DNA from: DASTSN01 sp035549175
Lineage (GTDB): Bacteria; Bacteroidota; Bacteroidia; Chitinophagales; Chitinophagaceae
Length of the DNA stretch: 64,000 nucleotides
Reading direction: 5' to 3'
Assembly (NCBI GenBank): GCA_035549175.1
Contig: DASZRL010000105.1
Coordinates: 1-64,000, forward strand
Shown here: positions 1-9,273 of the stretch, in pieces
Numbering within the stretch: position 1 is the first letter of the stretch
How the letters are laid out: each line of letters begins with the position of its first letter
Position numbers and translations under genes: made by a program
Notes under the pieces: generated by a model
The model's input: only the letters and a program-made list of their open reading frames with translations
Told to the model about the DNA's origin: nothing
Databases searched by the model: none

Positions 1-1
1 C

Positions 2-658
2 AACGTGGGCGAAAATGATATTGTCAAGGTCAACATCGGAGATAGCGCGGATATTGAAGTGGACGCCTACAACAACCGGAAATTTGCCGGGGTGGTCACC
101 CAGATCGCCGCTTCCACCAAGACCGGCACGACCACCTCTTCGACCAATGATGTTACCAATTATGAAGTGAGAATACGGATCAGTCCCGATTCCTATAAGG
201 ACCTGGTGGATCCCAGGAATCCCCGGAAATTTCCCTTCCGGCCCGGCATGAATGCCAGCGCGGATATCAAGACCAAACGGCGCGACAATGTCCTGGCGGT
301 ACCGATCAACGCCGTGGCAGCCCGGGTGAAGGGGAGTGACCAGAATGTGGAGGACAAGAAAAAGGAACAAAACAAGAATAAGGCCGATAACAACGCCAAC
401 GCGCAGGATGAAAGCCAGGCATCCGACATGGCCCTTTCGGATGAACTGGAAGAGGTGGTGTTCGTGCTGCAGAAGGACAATACAGTCAAAAAGACCGTGG
501 TGAAAACGGGCATTCAGGATATCAACTATATCGAGATCGTGGGAGGCCTGCAGGAAGGCGACGAGGTGATCACCGGGCCCTACAATGCCATCAGTAAAAC
601 CCTGAAGGACGGCTCCAAGGTCAAGGTGGTGACCAAGGACCAGCTCTTCAAAAAATAA
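2..658 (+). CDS. RND efflux periplasmic adaptor, C-terminal part (partial)
   Basis: This is the C-terminal end of a HlyD/AcrA-type membrane fusion protein, which links an inner-membrane RND pump or ABC exporter to an outer-membrane channel. The frame is open at the left edge, so the start lies outside the window. The visible part holds the beta-barrel domain (VNIGDSADIEVDAYNN, then a FRPGMNASADI turn) and the membrane-proximal domain (VLAVPINAV; GLQEGDEVITGPYNAISK). Between them is an Asn/Lys/Gln/Asp-rich hydrophilic insert (around residues 110-150 of the fragment) that is longer than in classical AcrA. Pump and outer-membrane partners are not in view; they would be upstream, since a terminator follows. 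Confidence 0.88.
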   Translation, partial: NVGENDIVKVNIGDSADIEVDAYNNRKFAGVVTQIAASTKTGTTTSSTNDVTNYEVRIRISPDSYKDLVDPRNPRKFPFRPGMNASADIKTKRRDNVLAVPINAVAARVKGSDQNVEDKKKEQNKNKADNNANAQDESQASDMALSDELEEVVFVLQKDNTVKKTVVKTGIQDINYIEIVGGLQEGDEVITGPYNAISKTLKDGSKVKVVTKDQLFKK

Positions 659-679
659 TACGCATTACTTATTAAAGAT

Positions 680-724
680 CCAGGGCGTGTCCCCCATCGC
701 GGCGGCACGCCCTGGCCGTTTTTA
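680..724 (+). terminator. Intrinsic terminator after the efflux adaptor gene
   Basis: Perfect 10-bp arms CCAGGGCGTG (680-689) and CACGCCCTGG (706-715) with a 16-nt loop, followed by a short T run (719-723). It sits 20 bases after the adaptor stop and separates it from gpsA. Confidence 0.7.
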
Positions 725-820
725 CCGGCCCGGCCCAACCTGCAGGATACAGGGGGCAGTGTGCCGTAATCATTTGGCGGACAAGCCCAGGGTTGCTTAA
801 TTTTACCGCCGGGAGGCTAC

Positions 821-1894
821 ATGCAGGAATTGACGAACCATTCATCACTTCGTTTTGGAATCGTTGGCAGCGGCAGCTGGGCCACGGCGCTGGCCAAGAT
901 ACTGACCGACAATGATCATACCATTTCCTGGTGGGTCCGCCAGCCGGACACGATCCGGCATCTGCAGACCCGCCGTCACAATCCCCATTACCTGAGCAGT
1001 GTTTATTTCAATCCCTCGCAGCTGCAGCTGGATGACCGGATCGACCGCGTGGTTGCCCGAAGCGAGGTGCTCGTGGTGGCCGTTCCGTCGGCCTACGCGG
1101 CGGAGGTGCTGAACCCGCTGGGACCCGGTGGCCTGCAGGGTAAGAAGGTGGTGTCGGCAATTAAAGGCATCCTGCCGGGCCCCAATGTCCTGCTCAATGA
1201 ATATCTGAGGCGTCAGTTCTCCGTTCCCCTCCAGGATTATTTTGCCGTGCTGGGTCCCTGCCATGCCGAGGAGGTGGCAGCGGAAAAGCTCTCCTACCTT
1301 ACTTTTTCCGGGCTTGACGAAGTGTATACCACCCGCATCGCGTCCTGTTTCCGGACACCCTATATCAATCCGATCGTCAACCACGACATCCTGGGGGTCC
1401 AGTATGCCGCCGTGCTGAAGAATATCTATGCGCTGGGCGCCGGCATTGCCCATGGGCTGGAATACGGGGATAACTTCCTGAGCGTGTATATCGCCAACAG
1501 CGCGGATGAGATGGCCGGGTTCCTGCGTAAGGCCGGCATCGACCATATCGTCGTGGGGGAACATGCCGGGGTTGCCGTGGAGGAACCGGCCTCGCGTCGA
1601 CTCAGTCCCAATTATGCCGCCTCCGTTTACCTTGGTGACCTGCTCGTTACCTGTTATTCCCTGTATAGCCGCAACCGGACTTTCGGAAATATGATCGGCA
1701 AAGGATATTCCGTCAAGGCAGCCCAGCTGGAGCTGAACATGGTGGCCGAAGGATACCATGCCGCCCGCTGCATTCACCATCTCAACGGGGAAATAGGGGC
1801 TTCCCTGCCGATCGCCGAGACCGTTTACCAGATCCTGTATGACCAGCTTCCTCCTGCCGAGGGCTTTAAACGAATCGAGGAAGTGCTGGTCTGA
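821..1894 (+). CDS. gpsA: Glycerol-3-phosphate dehydrogenase [NAD(P)+]
   Basis: Reduces dihydroxyacetone phosphate to sn-glycerol 3-phosphate with NAD(P)H in the cytoplasm, supplying the backbone of phospholipids. The Rossmann motif GSGSWA is at residues 16-21. VSAIKGILPG, VLGPCHAEEVA and the LKNIYALGAG helix that carries the catalytic Lys follow in the usual order. The length of 357 residues is normal for the family, and the Cys in GPCHAEE (GPSFAxE in many bacteria) is, from memory, usual in Bacteroidota. The catabolic counterpart glpD lies 46 kb away on the other strand, so synthesis and breakdown of glycerol 3-phosphate are encoded separately. Confidence 0.93.
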   Translation: MQELTNHSSLRFGIVGSGSWATALAKILTDNDHTISWWVRQPDTIRHLQTRRHNPHYLSSVYFNPSQLQLDDRIDRVVARSEVLVVAVPSAYAAEVLNPLGPGGLQGKKVVSAIKGILPGPNVLLNEYLRRQFSVPLQDYFAVLGPCHAEEVAAEKLSYLTFSGLDEVYTTRIASCFRTPYINPIVNHDILGVQYAAVLKNIYALGAGIAHGLEYGDNFLSVYIANSADEMAGFLRKAGIDHIVVGEHAGVAVEEPASRRLSPNYAASVYLGDLLVTCYSLYSRNRTFGNMIGKGYSVKAAQLELNMVAEGYHAARCIHHLNGEIGASLPIAETVYQILYDQLPPAEGFKRIEEVLV

Positions 1895-1912
1895 GTAGGA
1901 AAGTCGCTCCCT

Positions 1913-2053
1913 ATGAGCTTTTCTGATCTGGGCATCGGGCTGCTGGCCCTGCTTCTTACCGGGTTTTCCCTGGCGGCTGCCAGACTGGTTCGCTTCCTGC
2001 TGAGGCGCCGCGGCGCTTACCGGGCACAGAGGCCGGTGCAGCGGGTTTTCTAG
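1913..2053 (+). CDS. Small single-pass membrane protein, 46 residues
   Basis: A short open frame 18 bases after gpsA, reading MSFSDLGIGLLALLLTG and then a basic tail (RFLLRRRGAYRAQRP). It has one convincing hydrophobic helix (about residues 5-25) followed by seven or more Arg residues, as expected for an N-out/C-in inner-membrane microprotein. Its stop codon overlaps the stop of hemW on the other strand by four bases. Family unknown. The Leu/Arg pattern also fits chance in GC-rich DNA, so expression is unproven. Confidence 0.4.
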   Translation: MSFSDLGIGLLALLLTGFSLAAARLVRFLLRRRGAYRAQRPVQRVF

Positions 2054-3162
2054 AGAAACAGGTCGGCGGCGATGCCGTCCGCCAGCAGTTTTCCTTCCCG
2101 CGTCAGCCGCAGGTGGCTGCCTGCCTGCTGCATCAGGCCCCGCTCCAGGTATTTGCGGGACAGAGCAAGGAGCCGGTGCGACTGTCCGGGTTCCGTTCGG
2201 TCCAGGTCCAGGCCTTCCCCGGTACGTAGCGAGGTCATCACATATTCGTTCAATTGCTGGGCAGGCGTCAACACTTCGCGTTCGAACACCGGCTGGTTCT
2301 GCCGGATTCCTTCCAGGTACCGCTGGTTGTTAGCCACATTCCACTGGCGGCTCTGCCCGTCATAGGAATGAGCCGAAGGGCCCAGGCCCAGGTATTTTTT
2401 CCCCTGCCAGTAGGAGGTATTATGCCGGCTCCTGTAGCCGGGCAGCGCAAAGTTGGAGATTTCGTAATGTTCGAAACCGGCGGCTTCCATCCAGTCCATG
2501 AGCAGCAGAAACTGGGCTGCCTGCTGGTCCGGATCGACCTGGGGAGATTGTCCCAGGCGGATCTGCTTGGCCAGCGGCGTGCGGGGCTCAACGGTCAGGG
2601 CATAGCAGGAGAGGTGAGGAACCTGCCGGGCCAGCAGGCGGTCCACGTTGCTTTTCCAGCGTGCATCGGTCAGGCCCGGCTGCCCATAAATGAGGTCCAC
2701 GGTGATATTGGAGAAACCCTGTTCCAGGGCTGCGTCAAGACTGGACTCGGCCTGGCGGGCCGTGTGCGCACGATTCATGGCGCGCAAATCCTCTTCAAAG
2801 AAAGACTGAACGCCGATGCTCAGCCGGTTGATGCCGGTTTGCCGCCAGCCGGCAAGCTGGCCGGCGTGTATATCATCCGGGTTGGCCTCCAGGGTGATTT
2901 CGGCTCCGGGGACCAAGGTGAAGTGGCTCCGGAGGGCGTCCAGCAGGGATGCCAGCTCCTGCTGGCCCAGCAAGGAGGGGGTACCTCCCCCGAAATACAC
3001 GGTTTCGACCGGTTCCGCTCCCAGGTAATCCCTGCGTAGTTCCATTTCCTTCAATAAAGCGCCAACCAGTTCGTTCTTATACGCGGTGGAGGTCGTGAAG
3101 TGAAAATTGCAATAATGGCAAGCCTGCCTGCAAAAGGGAATATGGAGGTAAATCCCCGCCAA
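2050..3162 (-). CDS. hemW: Radical SAM haem chaperone HemW
   Basis: HemW-type radical SAM protein (long annotated as coproporphyrinogen III oxidase HemN-like), thought to deliver haem to respiratory enzymes in the cytoplasm. Residues 4-20 contain the motif IPFCRQACHYC, with the CxxxCxxC cysteines C11, C15 and C18 binding the [4Fe-4S] cluster. VETVYFGGGTPSLL (SAM-binding GGTP) and IGVQSF follow. The C-terminal HemN domain includes the YEISNFA and HNTSYWQG segments typical of HemW. Its 370 residues match HemW rather than true HemN, which is about 450. The gene is transcribed alone and faces gpsA tail to tail. Confidence 0.9.
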   Translation of the reverse strand: MAGIYLHIPFCRQACHYCNFHFTTSTAYKNELVGALLKEMELRRDYLGAEPVETVYFGGGTPSLLGQQELASLLDALRSHFTLVPGAEITLEANPDDIHAGQLAGWRQTGINRLSIGVQSFFEEDLRAMNRAHTARQAESSLDAALEQGFSNITVDLIYGQPGLTDARWKSNVDRLLARQVPHLSCYALTVEPRTPLAKQIRLGQSPQVDPDQQAAQFLLLMDWMEAAGFEHYEISNFALPGYRSRHNTSYWQGKKYLGLGPSAHSYDGQSRQWNVANNQRYLEGIRQNQPVFEREVLTPAQQLNEYVMTSLRTGEGLDLDRTEPGQSHRLLALSRKYLERGLMQQAGSHLRLTREGKLLADGIAADLFL

Positions 3163-3222
3163 TTAATTCCAGGTTGATGTGATTATATTAATACTTTTAA
3201 GGCGATTCCTGTCAAGAACCGG

Positions 3223-5022
3223 ATGGTAAGAACCGGACTGCAAATATCGGTACTCCTGGTGGTATTGTTGGTAGCCCGGGTCACACAGGCCCAGGAAGGC
3301 TATCCGCTGCAAATCCGCTGCGTGGACAAGGATAGCGGCTTTCTGGCGCGTACCCTGGGAGATCCGCCTTCCTTTACCGGCCAGTTCGACTGCCTGGCCT
3401 ATGTCAACAAACTGCCTGACCTGCTCCGGGCACGGGGGTATGTGACGGCTTCCCTGGATACGGTCCGGTTCGATTCCGCCCAGGCCCGGGTGGTTCTGTT
3501 CGTAGGGGAGGTGTACCGTTGGGCCAGGCTGGACACCAGGCTGGTGGCGCCCGACCTGCTCGAATCAGTGGGCTGGCGACCGGCCCAGTTTGCGGGCAAG
3601 CCGATGGATTTCGGGGAGGTTAACCGGTGGCAGCAGCGGATACTGGACTGGATGGACAACAACGGGTACCCGTTCGCCCGGGTTTACCTGGACAGCCTGC
3701 AGATTGAAAACCAGGATGTTTCAGCGATACTGCGGGTTGACAGGGGCCCCCGTTACAAAATCGACAGCATCCGGGTTCTGGGAACGGTCAAGATTTCCAA
3801 TCAGTTCCTCCAGCGCTACCTGGAACTGCCGGAAGGGAGTATTTATAACCGGGATAAACTGCTAAGGGTATCCAAAAAACTCCGGGACCTGCCTTATGTG
3901 CAGGAGGAGAAACCGGCCGATCTTTCCATGCTGGCTACCGGGTCCATCCTGAACCTTTACCTGAAACAGCGCCGAAGCAGCCAGGTCAATGTCCTGCTGG
4001 GCTTCCTGCCCAACAATGATCAGCTGACGGGTAAGAAACTCCTGGTGACGGGGGAAGCCAATATCAACCTGCACAACGCCCTTGCGCAGGGGGAGACGAT
4101 CGGCCTGAACTGGCAGCAGCTCCAGGTAAAATCGCCCCGCCTCAACCTGGTATACCAGCATCCCTACCTGTTTAATACCCCGGTGGGCCTCGACTTCGCC
4201 TTTGACATGTTCCGTAAGGACAGCACCTACCTGAACGTGAACCTGCAGCTGGGGGGGCAATATGTGCTGTCCTCCAACCAGTCCGGGAAGCTGTTTTTTC
4301 AGCGGTTTCAGACCATCCTGAATAACATCAATGCCGAGGCAATCATCCAGTACCGGCAGTTGCCTCCGGTGGCCGATGTAAGTTCTCTGAATGTCGGGAT
4401 CGATTACGATTATAACAGCACCGACTACCGCTATAACCCCCGGCGTGGGAATGTCCTGCACCTCATCGGCTCGGTCGGCACCAAGAAGATCAAACCCAAT
4501 GACCAGATCCTGGCCCTGAAGGATCCCAACGATCCATCCTTCAGTTTCGCCAGCCTCTATGACACGGTTAAGCTGAAGACCTACCAGTTCCGGGTCCGGG
4601 TTACGGGCGAAAAGTATTTTCCGGTGGGCAGGCAGAGCGCGGTGAAAACCGCCCTGAACGCGGGCCTGTTCCAGAGCGGCAATATTTTTCTGAATGAACT
4701 GTTCCAGATCGGCGGGTACCGGCTGCTCCGGGGGTTTGATGAAGAAAGCCAATACCTGTCGCAGTTTGCGATCGGGACCCTGGAGTACCATTACCTGATC
4801 GGGCAGAACTCCTATTTCTACCTGCTGGCTGACGGGGGATGGGGCCAGGCGGGCAGCCAGTCTTACCATGCCAGCTACGGCTACCTGGGAACGGGGCTGG
4901 GCCTGGCTTTCGAAACCAAGGCGGGGATTTTTAACCTGGCCTGGGCTGTGGGCAAGCGCAGCGACACCCAGTTCAACCTGCGTCAGTCAAAAATCCACTT
5001 TGGCTTTGTCAATTACTTCTAA
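3223..5022 (+). CDS. Omp85/BamA-TamA-like outer-membrane protein
   Basis: Outer-membrane beta-barrel of the Omp85 (bacterial surface antigen) superfamily. A Sec signal peptide (about residues 1-24, ending TQAQ) is followed by POTRA-like repeats; YKIDSIRVLGTVKISNQFL is a clear POTRA strand-helix start. A 16-stranded barrel then fills the last 330 residues. GGYRLLRGFDEESQYL contains the conserved (V/I)RG-type loop motif of the family (LRGF here), and the chain ends in Phe, as barrels usually do. At 599 residues it is shorter than Bacteroidota BamA (roughly 850), so it is more likely a TamA-like or accessory paralogue. It stands directly before DUF4271 and hemD but with separate promoters. Confidence 0.75.
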   Translation: MVRTGLQISVLLVVLLVARVTQAQEGYPLQIRCVDKDSGFLARTLGDPPSFTGQFDCLAYVNKLPDLLRARGYVTASLDTVRFDSAQARVVLFVGEVYRWARLDTRLVAPDLLESVGWRPAQFAGKPMDFGEVNRWQQRILDWMDNNGYPFARVYLDSLQIENQDVSAILRVDRGPRYKIDSIRVLGTVKISNQFLQRYLELPEGSIYNRDKLLRVSKKLRDLPYVQEEKPADLSMLATGSILNLYLKQRRSSQVNVLLGFLPNNDQLTGKKLLVTGEANINLHNALAQGETIGLNWQQLQVKSPRLNLVYQHPYLFNTPVGLDFAFDMFRKDSTYLNVNLQLGGQYVLSSNQSGKLFFQRFQTILNNINAEAIIQYRQLPPVADVSSLNVGIDYDYNSTDYRYNPRRGNVLHLIGSVGTKKIKPNDQILALKDPNDPSFSFASLYDTVKLKTYQFRVRVTGEKYFPVGRQSAVKTALNAGLFQSGNIFLNELFQIGGYRLLRGFDEESQYLSQFAIGTLEYHYLIGQNSYFYLLADGGWGQAGSQSYHASYGYLGTGLGLAFETKAGIFNLAWAVGKRSDTQFNLRQSKIHFGFVNYF

Positions 5023-5067
5023 ACGATATACCCGGGAATTCCCGTTTCATAACCAGGTTCTTCCTGC

Positions 5068-5075
5068 TATTTTTG
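5068..5075 (+). promoter_or_regulatory. Putative -7 box (TATTTTTG) for the DUF4271 gene
   Basis: Exact match to the Bacteroidota -7 consensus TAnnTTTG, 14 bases before the chosen ATG at 5090. It lies downstream of the stop of the preceding barrel gene and supports the shortened start. No clear -33 TTG is visible. Confidence 0.4.
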
Positions 5076-5089
5076 CAGCCTCAACCGCT

Positions 5090-6130
5090 ATGATCCACCG
5101 CGTGACGCGATTTCACCTGATTGCAACCATCTGTCTCCTCCTGGCTGCCTGCCAGGCTTCCGCCCAGGAAGCCGGTGACAGCGGCCTGCCGGCGGCCGGC
5201 AACCGGCGGATGCGACCCGACAGTCTCCCGGCGCACCGAAAGGACAGCACGGCCGGGCCGATCCGGGTCGCTGACAGTATGCGGGCCGCAGGGACCGCCG
5301 ACAGCCTCCGGCCCCGCCTCGATTCCCCGGCGGTGGCTGCCCACCCGGATTCCCTGGCGGGTCAGGCCGGCTGGACCCGGCAGCCCCGGTATGATTCCTT
5401 CCGGGCGCAGGTATATGACAGGGATTTTCCCTTTGGGTTTGTTTCCGGGGACTGGATGTCCGAACCGCAACCCCGCAAGCCAGTCAGCAAGGACTGGCTG
5501 TTTTACAGCCTCACCGGCCTGGTCCTCGTATTTGCCCTGCTGCGCCTGGCATTTGCCAAGTATTTTCAGGACCTGTTCCGCCTTTTTTTCCGCACCACGC
5601 TCAAGCAGCGGCAGATAACCGAGCAATTGAGCCAGACCCCGCTGCCTTCCCTGGTGTTCAACCTCTTTTTCCTGGTAACCGGGGGACTATACATCGATTT
5701 CGTCCTGCAGCATTTTAACCGGGTGCCGCCGGGCGGTTTCCGGGTTTACTTCCTGTATGCTGCCGGGGGGCTGGGACTGATCTACCTGGGTAAGTTCCTG
5801 GTTCTTAAAATATTGGGTTGGATATTCAATATACCCACGGCCAGCAATGCCTATATCTTTATTGTTTTTGTGATTAACAAGGTCATCGGGGTCTTTCTGC
5901 TGCCGTTCCTGGTCCTGCTGGCCTTTACAGACGGGACCCTGTACCAGGTTTCCCTGTTCCTTTCGGCCATCGGCGTGGGGGGCTTGTATCTCTACCGGTT
6001 CTTTCTTTCCTACGCGGCGGTTCGCAACCAGGTAAAAGTCAAGCCCTTTCATTTTTTAGTCTATGTCCTTTCCTGTGAGGTAGCACCCCTTTTGCTGATT
6101 TACAAGCTATTGTTGCGTTTTTTATTTTAG
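5090..6130 (+). CDS. DUF4271 integral membrane protein
   Basis: A Bacteroidota-specific membrane protein of unknown function. The frame is open further upstream, but the ATG at 5090 gives a proper signal sequence (MIHRVTRFHLIATICLLLAAC) and follows a TAnnTTTG promoter box. A Pro/Asp/Ser/Arg-rich periplasmic segment (about residues 27-125, with repeated DSLxxx motifs) precedes six hydrophobic helices in the C-terminal two thirds. DUF4271 genes are, as far as I recall, typically found just upstream of hemD in this phylum, as here, but no mechanistic link is established. Family call from the C-terminal helices and context. Confidence 0.75.
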   Translation: MIHRVTRFHLIATICLLLAACQASAQEAGDSGLPAAGNRRMRPDSLPAHRKDSTAGPIRVADSMRAAGTADSLRPRLDSPAVAAHPDSLAGQAGWTRQPRYDSFRAQVYDRDFPFGFVSGDWMSEPQPRKPVSKDWLFYSLTGLVLVFALLRLAFAKYFQDLFRLFFRTTLKQRQITEQLSQTPLPSLVFNLFFLVTGGLYIDFVLQHFNRVPPGGFRVYFLYAAGGLGLIYLGKFLVLKILGWIFNIPTASNAYIFIVFVINKVIGVFLLPFLVLLAFTDGTLYQVSLFLSAIGVGGLYLYRFFLSYAAVRNQVKVKPFHFLVYVLSCEVAPLLLIYKLLLRFLF

Positions 6131-6145
6131 AAGTTCGTACCTTCG
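6113..6145 (+). promoter_or_regulatory. Putative hemD promoter
   Basis: TTG at 6113-6115, a 22-base spacer and TACCTTCG at 6138-6145 (one mismatch to TAnnTTTG). It overlaps the end of the DUF4271 gene and leaves a short leader before the ATG at 6170. Confidence 0.4.
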
Positions 6146-6169
6146 CAACCAACTTTAGCCGAACCGATT

Positions 6170-6970
6170 ATGACTAAAAACGGGGTTAACAAATCCGAGA
6201 TGGCCAAAGCAATTAAAAAAGTCCTTATTACCCAGCCGCGGCCCGAGAGCGATAAGTCTCCCTATTTTGAGCTTTCCAGGAAATACAGCGTCGAGTTGAA
6301 GTTTCAGCCGTTTATCCGGCTCGAGCCGATCCCGGCCCGGGAATTCCGCAAACAAAAAATTGAGATCCAGCAATATTCGGCTGTCATATTCACCAGCCGA
6401 AACGCCATCGATCATTTTTTTCGCATATGCGAGGAGATGAAGGTGAGTGTTTCCCAGGATACCAAGTATTTCTGCATTACCGAGGCCGTGGCCCTGTATC
6501 TTCAGAAATTTATCCTGTACCGGAAACGCAAGGTCTTCTACGGTGCCGACGGCACGAACAAGAGCCTGTTTGACGTGATCAACAAGCATAAGGAAAATGA
6601 GAAATTCCTGTATGTCTGTTCCGAAAACCAGCAGGATAATGAGATCTGCAACTGGCTGAAGAGTAATAATTGCGAGTTCACGCTGGCCTTCATGTACCGT
6701 ACGCAGAGCAATGACGTCCGCGAGCTGTTGGTACAGGAAGAGTTTGATGTGATCTGTTTTTTTACGCCCAGCGGTGTCAAGAGCCTGTTCGACAATATGC
6801 CGAAGTTCAAACAGAACGGCACGGTGATCGGCGCCTTTGGCAGCAATACCCTGCGGGCCGCCGAGGAGGCCGGGCTCAAATTGGATATCAAGGCACCCCT
6901 TCCCCAGGCCCCCTCGATGGTGTCCGCCCTCGAACAGTTCCTGGCCGGGTCTTCCAAGAAACCCAAATAA
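6170..6970 (+). CDS. hemD: Uroporphyrinogen-III synthase
   Basis: Closes and inverts ring D of hydroxymethylbilane to give uroporphyrinogen III in haem synthesis. The family is poorly conserved, but the two-lobed pattern is visible: YSAVIFTSRNAIDHFF in lobe 1, FLYVCSENQ at the hinge, and FDVICFFTPSGVKSLFDN followed by VIGAFGSNTLRAAEEAGL in lobe 2. The 266 residues fit. This Bacteroidota subgroup starts with KAIKKVLITQPRPESDKSPYF. The gene is followed by a strong terminator, so it is probably expressed alone or with DUF4271. Confidence 0.88.
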   Translation: MTKNGVNKSEMAKAIKKVLITQPRPESDKSPYFELSRKYSVELKFQPFIRLEPIPAREFRKQKIEIQQYSAVIFTSRNAIDHFFRICEEMKVSVSQDTKYFCITEAVALYLQKFILYRKRKVFYGADGTNKSLFDVINKHKENEKFLYVCSENQQDNEICNWLKSNNCEFTLAFMYRTQSNDVRELLVQEEFDVICFFTPSGVKSLFDNMPKFKQNGTVIGAFGSNTLRAAEEAGLKLDIKAPLPQAPSMVSALEQFLAGSSKKPK

Positions 6971-6998
6971 CCGCGCGCGGCAACCAATACCTTTTGAG

Positions 6999-7031
6999 CG
7001 GGGCATCCTTGGGGGTGCCCCGTTTATTTTT
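6999..7031 (+). terminator. Intrinsic terminator after hemD
   Basis: Stem CGGGGCATCC (6999-7008) pairing with GGGTGCCCCG (7013-7022) around a TTGG loop (one G-T pair), followed by TTTATTTTT. It lies 29 bases after the hemD stop. Confidence 0.8.
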
Positions 7032-7108
7032 GGCTGCGGGCGGAGTTTACCGGCCTGTAATCAGCCGGTGGCTACCTTCGCGGTATCATACCCATAAATC
7101 CCCGGCTT

Positions 7109-9166
7109 ATGGCGGAATTCAGTAACCACCTCATCCACGAAACGAGTCCGTACCTGTTACAGCATGCCCATAATCCCGTGGAATGGTACCCCTGGGGGGA
7201 GGAAGCCCTGGCGCGGGCCCGCCGGGAAAACAAGCCGATCCTGGTCAGCATCGGGTACTCGGCCTGTCATTGGTGCCATGTGATGGAGCGGGAGAGTTTT
7301 GAGGATCCCGATACCGCGTCCCTGATGAACAGGGAGTTCATCAATATCAAGATCGACCGGGAAGAGCGGCCGGACCTGGACCACATTTACATGGATGCAG
7401 TCCAGGCCATGACCGGGGCGGGCGGCTGGCCGCTGAATGTATTTCTTACCCCGGAGGCCAAGCCATTTTACGGCGGCACCTATTTTCCACCGACCCGGTT
7501 CCATAACCGCCCTTCCTGGCAGGAGGTGCTTACCGGGGTGGCCCGGTCCTTCCGGGAAAAGGGAGAAGCCATCAGCCAGCAGGCTGAAAGCCTGACCGAT
7601 CACCTCCGGCAGGCTAACCAGTTTGGCCTGCAGGTGCCTTCCGGGGATGCATCCCGGGAATTGTTTTCCCGGGCCAGCCTGGACCAGGTCTACGGGCAGA
7701 TCATGCAACAGGCGGACCGCCAGTGGGGCGGTTTCGGGAGGGCTCCCAAATTTCCCCAGACCATGGCGATCCTTTACCTGCTCCGCTATCACTGGCTGAC
7801 CGGGGAGAACGGGGCGCTCGAGCAGGCGGAGCGCAGCCTGCAGGCCATGATCCGGGGGGGCATCTATGACCAGTTGGGCGGTGGGTTTGCCCGCTATGCC
7901 ACGGATACTGAATGGCTGGTACCCCATTTTGAGAAAATGCTGTATGATAATGCCCTGCTCATCCAGGTACTGGCCGAGGCCTGCCAGCTGACGGGGCGCG
8001 GCGAATACCGGCGCGTGATCCAGGACACCCTGGCCTTTGTAACCCGGGAACTGATGGGATCTGAACCGGCCTTCCTTTCGGCCCTGGACGCTGATAGCGA
8101 GGGGGAAGAAGGTAAATTCTATACCTGGGATTACGCGGAGGTGGAGTCCCTGCTGGGTGCGGATGCCGGCCTGTTCTGCGCCTACTACGACATCAGTCCC
8201 CAGGGTAACTGGGAGGGACGAAACATCCTTCGTGTTTCCACGCCGCGGCCGGAATTTGCGGCGCGGCACGGCCTTTCGGAAACGGAGCTGGAATCCCGGC
8301 TGGAGCAGGGACGCCGCCTGCTGATGCGCACCCGGGAAGGGCGGGTCCGGCCGGGCACCGATGACAAGGTCATCCTGGGTTGGAACGCCCTGATGAACAG
8401 CGCCCTAACCAGGGCTTACCAGGCTACCGGCCGGGACGATTACCGCGAGCTGGCCGTGGCCAACATGCGGTTTTTGCTGGATCAGTTCCGGGATCCTGAC
8501 CACCCCGGCCACCTGCGGCATGTCTGGAAGACCGGGGCATCCCGGTATCCGGCCTTCCTCGATGATTATGCCTTCCTCATCCGGGCCCTGATCGATCTGT
8601 ACGAGGTTACGGCCGATGCTGGCTGGCTGCAGGAGGCGGCGGGCCGTATGGCCTGGGTCCGGGAGCATTTCCAGGAAGAGGGAACCGGTTTTTTCTACTA
8701 TACCCATGCCGGCCAGGAAGATGTGATCCTGCGTAAAAAGGAAATTTATGACGGGGCAGTTCCCTCCGGTAATGCCGTAATGGCAGTCAACCTGCATCAC
8801 CTGGGAATCCTGCTGGACCGCTCCGACTACCGGGAACAGGCAGCAGGTATGCTGGTGTCCCTGGGTCGGGTCATCACGCAATACCCCACGTCGTTCGGAT
8901 GCTGGGCCTGCCTGCTCCAGGAATCCGTGGCAGGGACCCGGGAGATTGCCATTGTCGGGGATTTATACGCCACGCGGCTGGCTGAACTGCTGACCCATTA
9001 CGTACCGCACCGGGTCCTTATGGCGGCACCCGCGTCCGATCCCGATTATCCCCTGCTGGCCGGAAAAGGGGAGCCTGGGACAACCCAGATGTACCTGTGT
9101 AAAGATTTCAGTTGCAGGCAACCAGTCGACTCAACAAGCTCGTTTATACAGCAGTTAACCCCTTGA
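7109..9166 (+). CDS. DUF255 thioredoxin-like / six-hairpin protein (YyaL family)
   Basis: Member of the YyaL/SPATA20 family. An N-terminal thioredoxin-fold domain (DUF255, about residues 3-165) has a CHWC active-site pair, C53 and C56, within SACHWCHVMERESF. A long (alpha/alpha)6 glycosidase-like barrel follows, with GGIYDQLGGGFARYATD and PHFEKMLYDNALL. The 685 residues are full length. Its biochemical role is not known; both disulfide-linked and sugar-modifying roles have been suggested. A degenerate -7 box TACCTTCG is at 7073-7080. It stands alone between the hemD terminator and the gldK promoter region. Confidence 0.88.
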   Translation: MAEFSNHLIHETSPYLLQHAHNPVEWYPWGEEALARARRENKPILVSIGYSACHWCHVMERESFEDPDTASLMNREFINIKIDREERPDLDHIYMDAVQAMTGAGGWPLNVFLTPEAKPFYGGTYFPPTRFHNRPSWQEVLTGVARSFREKGEAISQQAESLTDHLRQANQFGLQVPSGDASRELFSRASLDQVYGQIMQQADRQWGGFGRAPKFPQTMAILYLLRYHWLTGENGALEQAERSLQAMIRGGIYDQLGGGFARYATDTEWLVPHFEKMLYDNALLIQVLAEACQLTGRGEYRRVIQDTLAFVTRELMGSEPAFLSALDADSEGEEGKFYTWDYAEVESLLGADAGLFCAYYDISPQGNWEGRNILRVSTPRPEFAARHGLSETELESRLEQGRRLLMRTREGRVRPGTDDKVILGWNALMNSALTRAYQATGRDDYRELAVANMRFLLDQFRDPDHPGHLRHVWKTGASRYPAFLDDYAFLIRALIDLYEVTADAGWLQEAAGRMAWVREHFQEEGTGFFYYTHAGQEDVILRKKEIYDGAVPSGNAVMAVNLHHLGILLDRSDYREQAAGMLVSLGRVITQYPTSFGCWACLLQESVAGTREIAIVGDLYATRLAELLTHYVPHRVLMAAPASDPDYPLLAGKGEPGTTQMYLCKDFSCRQPVDSTSSFIQQLTP

Positions 9167-9273
9167 AGCCGGACAATATAATTGGGCGCAAATACAATAA
9201 ATCGGCCTTGTTATCCGTTAGAAAATTTACCTCGTAAAATGCCGATTTTATATGCTAAAAATAAATATTAACC

